Of a stretch of 64,000 nucleotides of DNA, positions 49,054 through 58,530 are shown in pieces. The notes beneath the pieces are model-generated. The model did not search any database and had not been told where the DNA came from. It saw only the letters and a program-made list of their open reading frames with translations. Origin of the DNA: Candidatus Rubneribacter avistercoris (lineage in GTDB: Bacteria; Actinomycetota; Coriobacteriia; Coriobacteriales; Eggerthellaceae); NCBI GenBank assembly GCA_019115845.1, contig DXCU01000063.1, forward strand, positions 1 through 64,000, given 5' to 3'. The translations under genes and the position numbers were made by a program. The stretch's first letter is position 1. Every line of letters begins with the position of its first letter.

Positions 49054-49267
49054 AAGGGCGATACGGCTTGAACGAAGTGAGAGGCAGCGCCTTTAGACGC
49101 TGCCGGCACCCCTTGGCCTTATAGGCCCAGAGCAAAATTCGGGGATGGTTATCGCCCTCGCATGCATTCGCATACTAGGGGGCGACAATCCGCTTTGGGG
49201 GCAAATGCACATCAGAATGTGCACCGGAACGCACACTAGAGTGCCTGCGCCTACCCAATGCCTAGCG
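49054..49267. other. intergenic with short hairpins, no gene
   Basis: GGCAGCG/CGCTGCC (near 49083-49105) and TGCACAT/ATGTGCA (near 49206-49222) can pair. They may form terminators for the minus-strand MerR gene. Nothing coding is supported. Confidence 0.35.
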
Positions 49268-50146
49268 CTAATCATCCAAAGGAATCAGGCCGCTTTCAGG
49301 AATCAAACGCACGAGATGCATGACGTTACGGAAGTTTTCGTATGACTCGTATAGTCCTAATTCATGAGTAAACACATAATAGGAGTCTCCGTCTTCAAGG
49401 CTCTCAAGGTGTTCGCGTACAAAAGCCCAGGAATCTGGATTGTAAACGTCTCTCACCAGAAATGCCGTGTGTTCTCCTTCTGCAAGTTCGTAAAAACGTG
49501 TCGCAGCATCGGTGTGCGGCGGAAAAATGCGCAGATCATCGCGCATTTCCATGATGAAAGACCCGGTTGCCATGTTTCCTTTAAGAACAGCTTGGGCACT
49601 CCATACGCGCCCGAAATTATTTTTGGCGTAAGGGGCTAGGGAAACCATGGCTTTGACGCAAGCGGTTTCGACTTCTATTCGGGTCAACGAGGCGTTGCCC
49701 TCGTAAAACATGACGTTGACGCGGGGAAAGTTGTAACGAAAGCCCGGTCCGTTCGGCGTGTGCAGCGCTATTGCCAACATGTCTGATTGCATGCGGGAAA
49801 GTTCGGCTATCTGTTCGAGGAGCGTGTGAATCTGCTGTTGCTTGCTTTCTATCACGGCGGAAAGGTTGAGCAGTATGTGCTCGTAATCGTTCTTTTCAAC
49901 ATCGTTCTGCTTGATCAGGATGTCGTTGCGGTCGGCGATGGGCAAGTCAAGGTCCCGCTCTATGACCAGCGCCTGAAGCTTGTACATGCGGTCGATGCTG
50001 TAGTAGCGGTATCCGTTTTCGGGGTTTCTCCACGTTGGCTTCACGAGTCCGCAAGAATCGTAGTAGCGTATGGTTCGCTCGCTAATTTGCAGCACTTGGG
50101 AAACTTCTCCAGCAGAGAGCAGATAACTTTCATTCTGTTCTTTCAC
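49268..50146 (-). CDS. MerR-family transcriptional regulator
   Basis: 292 residues from GTG 50146 behind AAGGAGG. The N-terminal helix-turn-helix reads LSAGEVSQVLQISERTIRYYDSCGLVKPTWRNPENGYRYY, then a dimerisation helix (residues about 60-115). The C-terminal half (FPRVNVMFYEGNASLTRIEVETACVKAMVSLAPY and on) is probably a ligand-binding domain resembling GyrI/BmrR proteins. It is divergent from the molybdoenzyme operon, whose promoter has the long spacer that MerR proteins require. GC content is visibly lower than in the neighbouring genes. Confidence 0.88.
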   Translation of the reverse strand: MKEQNESYLLSAGEVSQVLQISERTIRYYDSCGLVKPTWRNPENGYRYYSIDRMYKLQALVIERDLDLPIADRNDILIKQNDVEKNDYEHILLNLSAVIESKQQQIHTLLEQIAELSRMQSDMLAIALHTPNGPGFRYNFPRVNVMFYEGNASLTRIEVETACVKAMVSLAPYAKNNFGRVWSAQAVLKGNMATGSFIMEMRDDLRIFPPHTDAATRFYELAEGEHTAFLVRDVYNPDSWAFVREHLESLEDGDSYYVFTHELGLYESYENFRNVMHLVRLIPESGLIPLDD

Positions 50147-50201
50147 AAGACCTCCTTGGCCGGATGAGCGATGGCGCGCTTTCAAGAAGGATGAGCGGCG
50201 C

Positions 50202-50232
50202 TTGACTCTTACGTTGCGTCAGATCCTAGTAT
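50202..50232 (+). promoter_or_regulatory. MerR-type promoter of the molybdoenzyme operon
   Basis: TTGACT (50202-50207) and TAGTAT (50227-50232) are separated by 19 bp. This over-long spacer is a hallmark of promoters that MerR regulators activate by untwisting the DNA. It points toward the operon, 50 bp ahead of its first start. Confidence 0.6.
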
Positions 50233-50281
50233 ACCCGCCGCAATAGCCGCGTAGGCGGCAGGACGTGTTTGAGGAGGATCA

Positions 50282-52747
50282 ATGAGAAGGACGAGTAAGG
50301 CAGGAGAGTGCGACGCTGCGCAGAAGCTCTCGCGCCGGGGCTTTGTTGCAGGTTCCGCGCTCGGTGCAGCTGCGCTTGGGCTTGCGGGGGCGAGTGGTAT
50401 GACGTCTACAACGGGGTGGCTGGCTCCTGCGTTAGCGAATGAAGAGACGAAAGAGCGCACAGCAACCATATTTCACATGAACCATTGCGAAGGGAAGTGC
50501 ACGCTCAAATGCACGGTGCGCGATGGACGTCTGTGTATGATTGAGCCGCAGGAATGGCCGAACCGTATGGAGCGGACCATCTGCGTGAAAGCGCTTGCCG
50601 ATATTGAGCGCATTTACGGAGAAGGACGCGTGCAGGTTCCAATGAGACGGATTGGGCAACGAGGTGATGGGGCGTATGTTGCCATCAGTTGGGATGAAGC
50701 TCTTGCAGAGATACAAGAAAAGCTTGGCGCGGTCATAAAAACATATGGACCCGAGAGCGTGCTTTTATGTGGCGGGTCGGAACAATTGACAACCAATTCG
50801 CTCGCTGTTGCCATGGGTTTTCAAGGAATTACCGCCTACGCCATTGATGGTAACTATCCCAACGGGGTGGGTCCGGCAACAGGACAGGGTTTCATCGAGG
50901 GGGATGGAAGGGATCTTGTTAACACGCGAACGCTTCTCAATTTGGGAAACAATGCGTATGAAACGGCGCTGATTTCTGCTCATGTGCTCAACGATGCGCG
51001 CGATGCAGGATGCTACTTCATTACGGTCGATCCGTTTTTGTCCACTACGGCAGGTAAATCAGACCAATGGGTGCCCATCAACCCGGGATGCGATCACGCG
51101 TTTTTGCTGGCGCTGATACATGTTGTTGTAGAGAACGATTGGACAGATAAGACGTTCATGAAGGAGCACACGGCGTTTCCGTATCTGATAGAGAGCGAAA
51201 CAAAAAGGATCATGCGGGCTGAGGTAACCCAAGCAGACATCGACGCTGCCGCCGAGGCCGCTGCCGAGGTTGCCGCAGTTGACGAGTTTGATCCTGCAAG
51301 TGTTCTTGGGAAGCCTTTGGTGTGGGACAATAGTCTGCAAGCCGCCGTTTCCTACAGCGAAGCGGCAGACCCCGCTCTTGAGGGGCGCTTCGAGGTGAAT
51401 GGAGCGATATGCGAGCCTGTGTATACCCATCTTCTGCGTCAAATTGAAGACTACACGCCTGAATGGGCGGCTGACGTTACGGGCATTTCCGCCGACACCA
51501 TAAAAGAGATCGCCGACCGGTTTGCGAATAAAGGTCCTTCGTTCATCCAGTGTTCCTACGGAGGTGCCGACAAATACTCCACAGGCGATATTGCTGGCCA
51601 TGCTGCTGTGGTGCTTGCGGGAGTCACGGGTAATTTTGGCAAGCCAGGATCAGGAGTTGGGATAAAAACCGCAAGTTCTGTGTCTAGCGTTCAAGCATCG
51701 TTGGGAAGTTGGGAGGTGCCCGAGCAGCTTGTTGCCCAAAGCAATCTGGTGGATGACTACCTGCTCACCAGCCAGCCCGATGCGGAAAACGTTACGAAGG
51801 GTATCATCTATTTCGGTGACATCATAAGTTATGTGGGTGACTTCAACCGGTTCAAAACATGGCTTGATCAGCTTGACTTTTTTGTTGCGATCGACCCGTA
51901 TTGCTCGCCGGGTACTGGATACGCGGACCTTATTTTGCCAGCGTGCACGCGTTACGAGGACTCCGAGGATGTGGGAGGGGCGCAGTTGACCGCGAATCAT
52001 CTCACGCTCAAACAGAAGGTGATCGATCCGCTGTTTGAAAGCAAGACCGACAGAGAAATAGAGCGGGAACTCGCGAAACTCTTTGGTGTGGAAGATGCAT
52101 GCCCGGAAAGTGGTGCTCAACTTGTGGAGGCTCAGTTTGCCGGAGCGGAGGGGTTGGAAGGTATCACGTTGGAAGCCGTGCAGGCAAACGGGGGCTTTTA
52201 CGAAGTATTTCCCGATGACGGCGTGCCCCTCACCGATTTTGAAGGGGGCGTGTTTCCCACCGCGACAGGGCGGCTTGAAGTGTACTACGAAGAGCTGATT
52301 GAGTTTGGGAATGCCCTTCCTGTCTATGAGCCTAATACCGAGATCGACGATAAAGAATTGAGGGCGAAGTATCCACTCTCAAACGCGCAACCTCGCACGC
52401 GTTTTCATATTCATTCTGAGTACTGTGACGCTGAGTGGATCAGGCAGTACTGCGACAACTTTATCGAGATGAACCCGGCGGATATGGAAAAGAGAGGCCT
52501 TGTCGACAAAGATAAGGTCGAGGTGTTTAACGACCGCGGCTACATCAGCACTATTGTTCATGCAAACAATGCGGTACGACCAGGAACCACCAGAATGTTT
52601 GAGAATCCGTGGCCGCGTTATATGGACGGCACGATTTTGCAGAGCCTGACGAGTAGCGTGCTTAGTGAGCGGGGTTCCGCATTGGCGCAAGGACCCATGA
52701 TTCCTTTTAACGACACACTTGTTGAAGTCAAGAAAGCAGGTGAGTGA
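50282..52747 (+). CDS. molybdopterin oxidoreductase, catalytic subunit (DMSO reductase family)
   Basis: 821 residues. A Tat signal is visible (QKLSRRGFVAGSALGAAALGLAG; Arg 18-19). An N-terminal 4Fe-4S site is HMNHCEGKCTLKC with a fourth Cys in MERTICVKALADI. Molybdopterin-binding stretches include VLLCGGSEQLTTNS, the middle SFIQCSYGGADKYSTGDIAGHAAV and the C-terminal ADLILPACTRYED. It is the first gene of a four-gene complex iron-sulfur molybdoenzyme operon. The electron acceptor (sulfoxide, N-oxide, tetrathionate, catechol dehydroxylation and so on) cannot be read from the sequence. Confidence 0.88.
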   Translation: MRRTSKAGECDAAQKLSRRGFVAGSALGAAALGLAGASGMTSTTGWLAPALANEETKERTATIFHMNHCEGKCTLKCTVRDGRLCMIEPQEWPNRMERTICVKALADIERIYGEGRVQVPMRRIGQRGDGAYVAISWDEALAEIQEKLGAVIKTYGPESVLLCGGSEQLTTNSLAVAMGFQGITAYAIDGNYPNGVGPATGQGFIEGDGRDLVNTRTLLNLGNNAYETALISAHVLNDARDAGCYFITVDPFLSTTAGKSDQWVPINPGCDHAFLLALIHVVVENDWTDKTFMKEHTAFPYLIESETKRIMRAEVTQADIDAAAEAAAEVAAVDEFDPASVLGKPLVWDNSLQAAVSYSEAADPALEGRFEVNGAICEPVYTHLLRQIEDYTPEWAADVTGISADTIKEIADRFANKGPSFIQCSYGGADKYSTGDIAGHAAVVLAGVTGNFGKPGSGVGIKTASSVSSVQASLGSWEVPEQLVAQSNLVDDYLLTSQPDAENVTKGIIYFGDIISYVGDFNRFKTWLDQLDFFVAIDPYCSPGTGYADLILPACTRYEDSEDVGGAQLTANHLTLKQKVIDPLFESKTDREIERELAKLFGVEDACPESGAQLVEAQFAGAEGLEGITLEAVQANGGFYEVFPDDGVPLTDFEGGVFPTATGRLEVYYEELIEFGNALPVYEPNTEIDDKELRAKYPLSNAQPRTRFHIHSEYCDAEWIRQYCDNFIEMNPADMEKRGLVDKDKVEVFNDRGYISTIVHANNAVRPGTTRMFENPWPRYMDGTILQSLTSSVLSERGSALAQGPMIPFNDTLVEVKKAGE

Positions 52748-52749
52748 GT

Positions 52750-53367
52750 ATGACCAGGCTTGCGATAGCTATAGACCTCGACCACTGCTCGGGGTGTCAT
52801 ACGTGCGCGAACGCATGCAAGATGAGCAACAACGTACCCATGGGGATGCTATGGAACCGCATTGTTGTGGAAAATGCTGATGGCATCTACGGAGCCGAAG
52901 GCACGTATCCCAACCTTGTGCGCACCTATCTGCCGCTGGCGTGTCAGCACTGCGAGAATCCTGCGTGCCAGAAAGTGTGCCCCACGGGTGCTACGTACAA
53001 GGATGACAAAGGTCGCGTGGAAATTGACTATGGCAAGTGCATCGGGTGTCGTATGTGCATGGCGGCGTGTCCGTACAATGCGCGTGTGTTCAATTGGAAC
53101 GAGCCGGTGCGCAAACCCGATTTCAACTACGGCGATGCGGACGTGCCCTTGCGCGAGAAAGGCATGATGGAGAAATGCACCTTGTGCAAGGAGCGCACCG
53201 ATCGGGGCCAAGAGCCTATGTGCGTGACGTGCTGCCCTATGAAATGCCGGACATTTGGCGATCTTGACGATCCGAACAGTGAAATTGCTCGAATGAAGAA
53301 CGCCGGAAGCGCGTTTGTGCTTCTGGAAGATATGGGCACGAAGCCCCAGGTTTTTTACGTGAAGTGA
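52750..53367 (+). CDS. 4Fe-4S ferredoxin subunit (DmsB/PhsB-like)
   Basis: 205 residues from ATG 52750; a GTG two codons earlier overlaps the upstream stop. Four cluster motifs are visible: CSGCHTCANAC, CQHCENPACQKVCP, CIGCRMCMAACPY and CTLCKERTDRGQEPMCVTCCP. It passes electrons from the membrane subunit to the molybdoenzyme. Its start overlaps or adjoins the catalytic gene, with the NrfD gene 15 bp downstream. Confidence 0.9.
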   Translation: MTRLAIAIDLDHCSGCHTCANACKMSNNVPMGMLWNRIVVENADGIYGAEGTYPNLVRTYLPLACQHCENPACQKVCPTGATYKDDKGRVEIDYGKCIGCRMCMAACPYNARVFNWNEPVRKPDFNYGDADVPLREKGMMEKCTLCKERTDRGQEPMCVTCCPMKCRTFGDLDDPNSEIARMKNAGSAFVLLEDMGTKPQVFYVK

Positions 53368-53382
53368 GGGGGATAAACGAAT

Positions 53383-54639
53383 ATGAGTGAGAAACAAGGG
53401 TTTGTTTCGGGGGTTTCGGGGAAGTTCCTTGCAGGCGCATTGGTGTGTGCGGCGCTTGCTGTGGCCGCTTTCGGCTGTTGGGTATATCAGCAGATTGGCG
53501 GCCTGGGCATTACGGGCATGAGCAATGCGACATCGTGGGGGCTCTATATTGCAGCTTTTATGTTTTGCGTTGGCTTGTCTGCCGGTGGTCTTATTGTGGC
53601 TTCTTCGGCGCACGTGTTTAAGATTGAGCGGTTCAAGCCGGTGGCTCTACCGGCGGTTATTTGCTCGACGGTGTGCATCTGCCTTGCAGGATGTTTTGTC
53701 CTTATTGACCTGGGTGGTATCTCTCGGGTATGGAATATGTTCGTAAGCCTTAACCTTGCCAGTCCGCTGGCGTGGAATATGTGTGTTATTGTGTGCTACC
53801 TGGTTATCAATGTGCTTGATATGGTGTGGATGGTGAAAGGCGAAGAGCACAAGGTTGAGGTCCTCTCCCGCGTTGCCTTGCCTGTGGCCATTCTTGTCCA
53901 TTCTGTCACGGCGTGGATATTCGGTTTGGAGATTGCTCGGGAGGGTTGGCACAGCGCCATTATGGCTCCCATTTTTGTGGCGTCCGCCATGGATTCAGGC
54001 TTGGCGTTGCTGCTCATTGGCCTTGCGTCGCTTGAAAAAGGAAAGGTGTTTCGGACTTCTCCGGCACTTTTTTCCTCGCTTGCTGGCCTTTTGTGCGTGT
54101 GTATAGCGGTTGATGCATATCTTATAGGGTGCGAGCTTCTGACCATGGCGTATCCTGGCACTCAGGAAGGTAACGCCATTTTGGCCGAGATGCTAACCGG
54201 CTCTACGGCACCGTTTTTCTGGTTTGAGATTGTAGGAGGGTTGGCACTTCCTTTTATGATGCTTGTGTTTTCTCGGAATCGGAAGCGGCGCGCTCTTGTG
54301 ATTGGCGCATCTGTTTTGGTGGTGTGCGGGGTGTTCTGCAAGCGTGTGTGGCTGCTGTTCACGAGTTTTGTTCATCCGAATGTGTATGGCGGCAATGGCA
54401 TCACCTTGGGCACGAAAGCTGCCCAGCAGGGCGGCGAGGGCATGTGGTCGATGCTGGGAAGCTACGCGCCGACGCCGTTTGAGGTGATCATTGTGATTGG
54501 CGTGGCCGCCTTAGGTGTTTTGGCGTTCATGGTGTTGTGCAAAGCGCTTTTGCCGAAATGGCAATCTGGTTGCACGCAGGGTGAGGCGAACGATGTTGCA
54601 TCGGTCGTTTCGGAATGCGATGGCGCTCAGGCGGAGTAG
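53383..54639 (+). CDS. NrfD-type membrane anchor subunit
   Basis: 418 residues with about ten membrane helices. NrfD/PsrC features: TSWGLYIAAFMFCVGLSAGGLIVASSAHVF and SPLAWNMCVIVCYLVINVLDMVWMVKGEEHK. It oxidises quinol and feeds electrons to the 4Fe-4S subunit. Third gene of the operon; the stop is followed 10 bp later by the chaperone start. Confidence 0.88.
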   Translation: MSEKQGFVSGVSGKFLAGALVCAALAVAAFGCWVYQQIGGLGITGMSNATSWGLYIAAFMFCVGLSAGGLIVASSAHVFKIERFKPVALPAVICSTVCICLAGCFVLIDLGGISRVWNMFVSLNLASPLAWNMCVIVCYLVINVLDMVWMVKGEEHKVEVLSRVALPVAILVHSVTAWIFGLEIAREGWHSAIMAPIFVASAMDSGLALLLIGLASLEKGKVFRTSPALFSSLAGLLCVCIAVDAYLIGCELLTMAYPGTQEGNAILAEMLTGSTAPFFWFEIVGGLALPFMMLVFSRNRKRRALVIGASVLVVCGVFCKRVWLLFTSFVHPNVYGGNGITLGTKAAQQGGEGMWSMLGSYAPTPFEVIIVIGVAALGVLAFMVLCKALLPKWQSGCTQGEANDVASVVSECDGAQAE

Positions 54640-54649
54640 GGGTAGGGTC

Positions 54650-55300
54650 GTGCGCGTTCAAGAAGACGATCGGTGCGTTGCTGGAGAGCGTGCGCTTGTT
54701 GCGCACGAGTTGGCCGATGCGTATGCGTTTCTAGGGAATTCTCTGCTCAAGCCTGTCAATCAGGTGGACAAGGTGGGGCTTTTCCCCGAGTTTTGGAAGG
54801 CGTTTCCTACGTTTGGGGATGCCGATGTCGGTGCGTGTGTGCACCGCTTGTATACGTATGCCAAGGAACTTCCCGAATATGAACAGGCTGTAGAGCAGGT
54901 TGCGTTCGAGTATACAAAGCTGTTCTTCGGCCCGCCTAAGCCCCAAGCGGCTCCGTGGGAAACCATGTATGGGATTACAGGGTGTTCCTGCGGTTTTGGT
55001 GCCGCTACGTTTGAGATGAGAAATCTTTTGCGCTCGCATGGCCTCAAACTCTCGAACACAAATCATCAGTATGAGGACCATATAGGAATAGAGTTGCTCG
55101 TGCTTTCCGAGTTGTGCCGTCGCGCCGAAAACGATGTCGATTATCGGGAGGTAAGAGACTATATAAAAAAGCATCCGCTTCACTGGGTGGGAAAGTTGCG
55201 CCTGCGGATTGCGGAGGTGTTTCCCTGTGGCTATGTGGTTAAGCTTGTTGATCTTGCCGAAGCGCTCATGGCCATGCAGGTGCGTTGGTACGAAGTGTGA
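54650..55300 (+). CDS. TorD/DmsD-family maturation chaperone
   Basis: 216 residues from GTG 54650; ATG 54620 would overlap the NrfD gene. The helical TorD fold shows HELADAYAFLGNSLLKPV, FEYTKLFFGPPKPQAAPWETMYG and YEDHIGIELLVLSELCRRAE. Such chaperones bind the Tat signal of the cognate molybdoenzyme and guard cofactor insertion, so its partner should be the gene at 50282. Last gene of the low-GC operon. Confidence 0.85.
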   Translation: MRVQEDDRCVAGERALVAHELADAYAFLGNSLLKPVNQVDKVGLFPEFWKAFPTFGDADVGACVHRLYTYAKELPEYEQAVEQVAFEYTKLFFGPPKPQAAPWETMYGITGCSCGFGAATFEMRNLLRSHGLKLSNTNHQYEDHIGIELLVLSELCRRAENDVDYREVRDYIKKHPLHWVGKLRLRIAEVFPCGYVVKLVDLAEALMAMQVRWYEV

Positions 55301-55530
55301 CCGAAAGGGGTTAAGAGGACAACTTGAGAGCCGCTTGGACGTCTTGGTGGACGGGGGTGTGGAAGTTTGGCGGCGCGCCGAGGTGACGCTGATGAGTGAC
55401 AGTGGCGGTGACTTGCGCACACGCCCTCAGCATGCGCACGCTTGTGCGCTTTTCATGGCCGAAGCACGCTGCGAACGGCCGCCCTCGTATAATGGGACGG
55501 TACGAACCGACCTGGCAAGGACTTGCAGCC

Positions 55531-56748
55531 ATGCAGCGAAACGCACCCGAAACGCACGACGCAGCCGACGGGCCAACCTTCGGCGCCGCCTTCCCGCGCG
55601 CCGAATCCCCCGCTCGCCTTCGCCGGACCCTGACGGCCAAAGCGCTCATCTGCGCGCTTTTGACCTGCGCTCTCTCTACGGCGGGACTGGCAGGCGCCGC
55701 CCCGGCGTTTGCCGAGACGACCGAGATCGATGCCCAGCCCGACGCCCTGCAGCAGCAGATAGAGAGCACGGCGGCGGCCTACGACGAGGCCACCGCGCGC
55801 GTGGAGGAGTTGGAGCGCCAGATAGCCGACAACGAGGCGAAGATCAAGGAATTGCAAGCCGACCTCCCCGAGCAGCGGGAACGGGGCGCCGAGGCGCTGC
55901 GGGCCCTGTACAAGCTGCAGCAGGAGATGCCCGGGGTCATCGAGGTGATCCTCAACGCGAAGAGCCTGGGGGACTTCCTAACCGCCTTCGAGTACATCGA
56001 CCACATCCAACGCAGCAACGTCGCCGAGATCGAGCGGCTCCAATCCATGACGGCCGACCTCGAGACGTCGCAATCCGAACTCGAGCAAGCCCGCGAATCG
56101 GCCGCATCCGAGCAGCGCGCAGCCGAAAACGCCCTGGCCGAGGCCCAAAGGGCGCGCGAAGAGGCGCAGCGGAGGGCGCAGGAGGAAGCCGCCCGCCAAG
56201 CCGAGGAAGAGGCGCGCGCATCCCAGGAGGAGGCCGCGAAGGCCGCCGAGGAGGGCAACCAGCAAGAAGAGCAGGCGCAGGAGGAGCAGAAGGAGGGCGC
56301 GGCTGCGGCCCCCGAGGGCGGCGCCGGCCAGAACCCGCCTGCCGAGGTGCAGCCCCCCTCCTCGGACGGCGCCGATTGGAGTTCGGACAAGGCATCGTTC
56401 GTGGCCGAATGGGGCGGGCGCATCGACGCGTACCTGGCGGGCTCTCCCCTGGCAGGTCAAGGATCAACCTTTGCCGAAGCGGCCTGGAACTACGGTATTG
56501 ACCCCCGCTGGTCGCCCGCCATCGCCAACACCGAAAGCTCGAAGGGCGCGTATTGCAGCTACCCCCACAACGCCTGGGGCTGGGGTAGCGTGAGCTGGGG
56601 AAGCTGGGAGGAGGCCATCAACGCCCACGTGCGAGGCCTGGCGAGCGGCTACGGCTACACCATCAGCGTGGAGGCCGCCAAGAAATACTGCCCCCCGAAC
56701 TGGGAGCATTGGTACAACGCCACGCTGGGCCAGATGAACCTGATCTAA
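55531..56748 (+). CDS. secreted coiled-coil cell-wall protein with lysozyme-like domain
   Basis: 405 residues from ATG 55531, which has AAGGACT upstream. A Sec signal is present (ALICALLTCALSTAGLAGAAPAFAE). Then comes a long coiled coil (DALQQQIESTAAAYDEATARVEELERQIADNEAKI to about residue 215), very rich in Glu, Ala and Gln, a Pro-rich linker, and a C-terminal domain with GSTFAEAAWNYGIDPRWSPAIANTESSKGAYC and HNAWGWGSVSWGSWEEAINAHVRGLASGYG, which is like lysozyme/glucosaminidase-type proteins of actinobacteria. Presumably a peptidoglycan hydrolase or its activator, as with CwlO/PcsB-type proteins. Confidence 0.75.
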   Translation: MQRNAPETHDAADGPTFGAAFPRAESPARLRRTLTAKALICALLTCALSTAGLAGAAPAFAETTEIDAQPDALQQQIESTAAAYDEATARVEELERQIADNEAKIKELQADLPEQRERGAEALRALYKLQQEMPGVIEVILNAKSLGDFLTAFEYIDHIQRSNVAEIERLQSMTADLETSQSELEQARESAASEQRAAENALAEAQRAREEAQRRAQEEAARQAEEEARASQEEAAKAAEEGNQQEEQAQEEQKEGAAAAPEGGAGQNPPAEVQPPSSDGADWSSDKASFVAEWGGRIDAYLAGSPLAGQGSTFAEAAWNYGIDPRWSPAIANTESSKGAYCSYPHNAWGWGSVSWGSWEEAINAHVRGLASGYGYTISVEAAKKYCPPNWEHWYNATLGQMNLI

Positions 56749-56925
56749 GGCGGAAGGAAGGCAGGCGTCTTCGCAGGCAGCCTTCGCCCCTCCCGACAAC
56801 ACGGCGACGCCTCGCGAAACGCGGGCGGACGGGGAACGGGGAAACGGCAGGCGAGATTCGGCGCGGGTTCGGTGCGAACTCGGCGCAGCGTCCGATTCGA
56901 CGCGGCGCCCGACTGACGCCGAACG

Positions 56926-57477
56926 CTACCGCAGCTTGGCGCGACGCTCGCGCCAGTCGGGCATGAAGGCGTCCATGAGCGCCTTGAAGCGAGGACCGTG
57001 GCCGCGCTCCAGCAGATGGCACAGCTCGTGCACCACCACGTACTCCAAGCATTCCGGCGGATAGAGCGCCAGGCGCACGTTGATGCAGATGCGGCCCGTG
57101 GCCGGCTGGCAGCTGCCCCAGCGGCTCGTCATGTTTCGGTACGCCAGCCTGCCCGCCTTCACCCCCATGACAGGCTCCCACGCCGCAACGAGCACGGGCA
57201 CGCACGTCTCCACCACGGCGCGCCACTCGGCCACCTGCCCAGGCGTTGCCTCGGCGGCCAGCGCGGCGGGAGAGGCCGCCGCCTGGGCGCGCTTCGCCTC
57301 TATCCACGTGCGCTTCTCGCGCACGAACCGCACGACCTCGCGCTCGGGCAGGCGCAGGGGCGCGGACACCTCCACCTCGCCGCCGGGACGCCTGACGCGC
57401 AGGTTGAGGTTCTTCACGCGCTTGCGCGCAAGGCGAACGACCAGGCCGTCCACCTCCAATTCGACGATCCCGGCCAT
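56926..57477 (-). CDS. YgjP-like (SprT/M48-type) metalloprotease
   Basis: 183 residues from ATG 57477. The zinc motif is HELCHLLERGHGPRF, preceded by MTSRWGSCQPATGRICINVRLALYPPECLEYVVV, which is the YgjP (DUF45) signature. The gene starts one base after the rsmI stop, so the two are coupled. The function in cells is not established; zinc-dependent peptidase activity is predicted. Confidence 0.9.
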   Translation of the reverse strand: MAGIVELEVDGLVVRLARKRVKNLNLRVRRPGGEVEVSAPLRLPEREVVRFVREKRTWIEAKRAQAAASPAALAAEATPGQVAEWRAVVETCVPVLVAAWEPVMGVKAGRLAYRNMTSRWGSCQPATGRICINVRLALYPPECLEYVVVHELCHLLERGHGPRFKALMDAFMPDWRERRAKLR

Positions 57478-57478
57478 G

Positions 57479-58327
57479 CTACGACCCAAGCGCGATGTCG
57501 TAGGCTGTGTTGCGCGCGATGCCGAACTCGTCGGCCAGCGCGCGGGCGACATCCTTGCCGCGCATGCCGTTTGCTTTGAGCTTGGCGGCGCGGGCGCGGG
57601 CCGCCTCCTCGGCGCTTTGCTCGGCCGCGGCACTTTCGGAGGCGTTCGGGCCGTCCACCACGAGCACGATCTCCCCCTTCACGCCGCCCTCGCGCTCGCG
57701 CGCGGCGAAGGCGTCCCGCAGCGCGGGCAGGGCGTCGCGCGCCACCTCCTCGTGCAGCTTCGTGAGCTCGCGGCACACGGCCGCCTCGCGCAGAGGGAAC
57801 GCCTCAGCCAGCGCGCCAAGCGCACCGACCAGGCGGTTCGGACTCTCGTAGAACACGAGCGCGGCATCGAGCGCGCGCAGCCCCTCCAAGAGCGCGCGAC
57901 GCTCGGCGTCTTTGCGCGGGAAGAAGCCGCCGAAGTAGAAACGCGGGTTGCAGCAGCCGCTGGCCACGTAGGCCGTGGCCGCGGCCGTGGGGCCCGGCAG
58001 CACCTCCACGGGCGCGCCCGCCTCGCGGCATGCGCGCACAAGGCGCAGCCCCGGGTCGGACACACCGGGCATGCCCGCGTCCGAGCAGTAGGCGATCGTC
58101 TCGCCGGCCCGCACGCGCGCTGCCACGGTTGCGGCACGCTCCCCTATCAGGCCCTCGTCCAGCCGCTCGAGTCGCTTCTTGATGTCGAAGGCGGCCAAAA
58201 GCCGCCCTGTCACGCGCGTGTCCTCCGCGCACACGGCATCGGCCGCGCGCAAGGCGTCAAGCGCGCGAGCCGTCATGTCGCCTAAGTTTCCGAGCGGCGT
58301 GGGACAGATGACGAGCTTGCCGGCCAT
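57479..58327 (-). CDS. rsmI: 16S rRNA (cytidine 1402-2'-O)-methyltransferase
   Basis: 282 residues from ATG 58327 behind GAAGGGAGCAC. Motifs of the tetrapyrrole-methylase fold: LVICPTPLGNLGDMTARALDAL, AEDTRVTGRLL, CSDAGMPGVSDPGLRLVR, VEVLPGPTAAATAYVASG and ALVFYESPNRL. Methylates the ribose of C1402 at the decoding centre. The C-terminal 60 residues carry an HTH-like ending (VARALADEFGIARNTAYDIAL). Confidence 0.95.
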   Translation of the reverse strand: MAGKLVICPTPLGNLGDMTARALDALRAADAVCAEDTRVTGRLLAAFDIKKRLERLDEGLIGERAATVAARVRAGETIAYCSDAGMPGVSDPGLRLVRACREAGAPVEVLPGPTAAATAYVASGCCNPRFYFGGFFPRKDAERRALLEGLRALDAALVFYESPNRLVGALGALAEAFPLREAAVCRELTKLHEEVARDALPALRDAFAAREREGGVKGEIVLVVDGPNASESAAAEQSAEEAARARAAKLKANGMRGKDVARALADEFGIARNTAYDIALGS

Positions 58328-58530
58328 AGTGCTCCCTTCGAGGCGTTTTCGTACCGTCCCATTGTCAGGCATGGGAGGTGTCTTGGCAAACGCGCACGTC
58401 GCTTTCGATGACGGGCGTCACCGGGGCCGCCGGAAGCGGCGAGCGGCGCGCCCGGGACGGACGGGCGGCATGCGCCGCGGCGCATGCCGGGGACGGGCCG
58501 CAGGGGCCGCAGCGCAGCCGAGAGCCGCAA
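58328..58530. other. spacer between rsmI and psiE
   Basis: About 200 bp, GC-rich with CCGGCGC-type inverted words near the psiE stop. No gene or clear terminator is seen. Confidence 0.35.
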
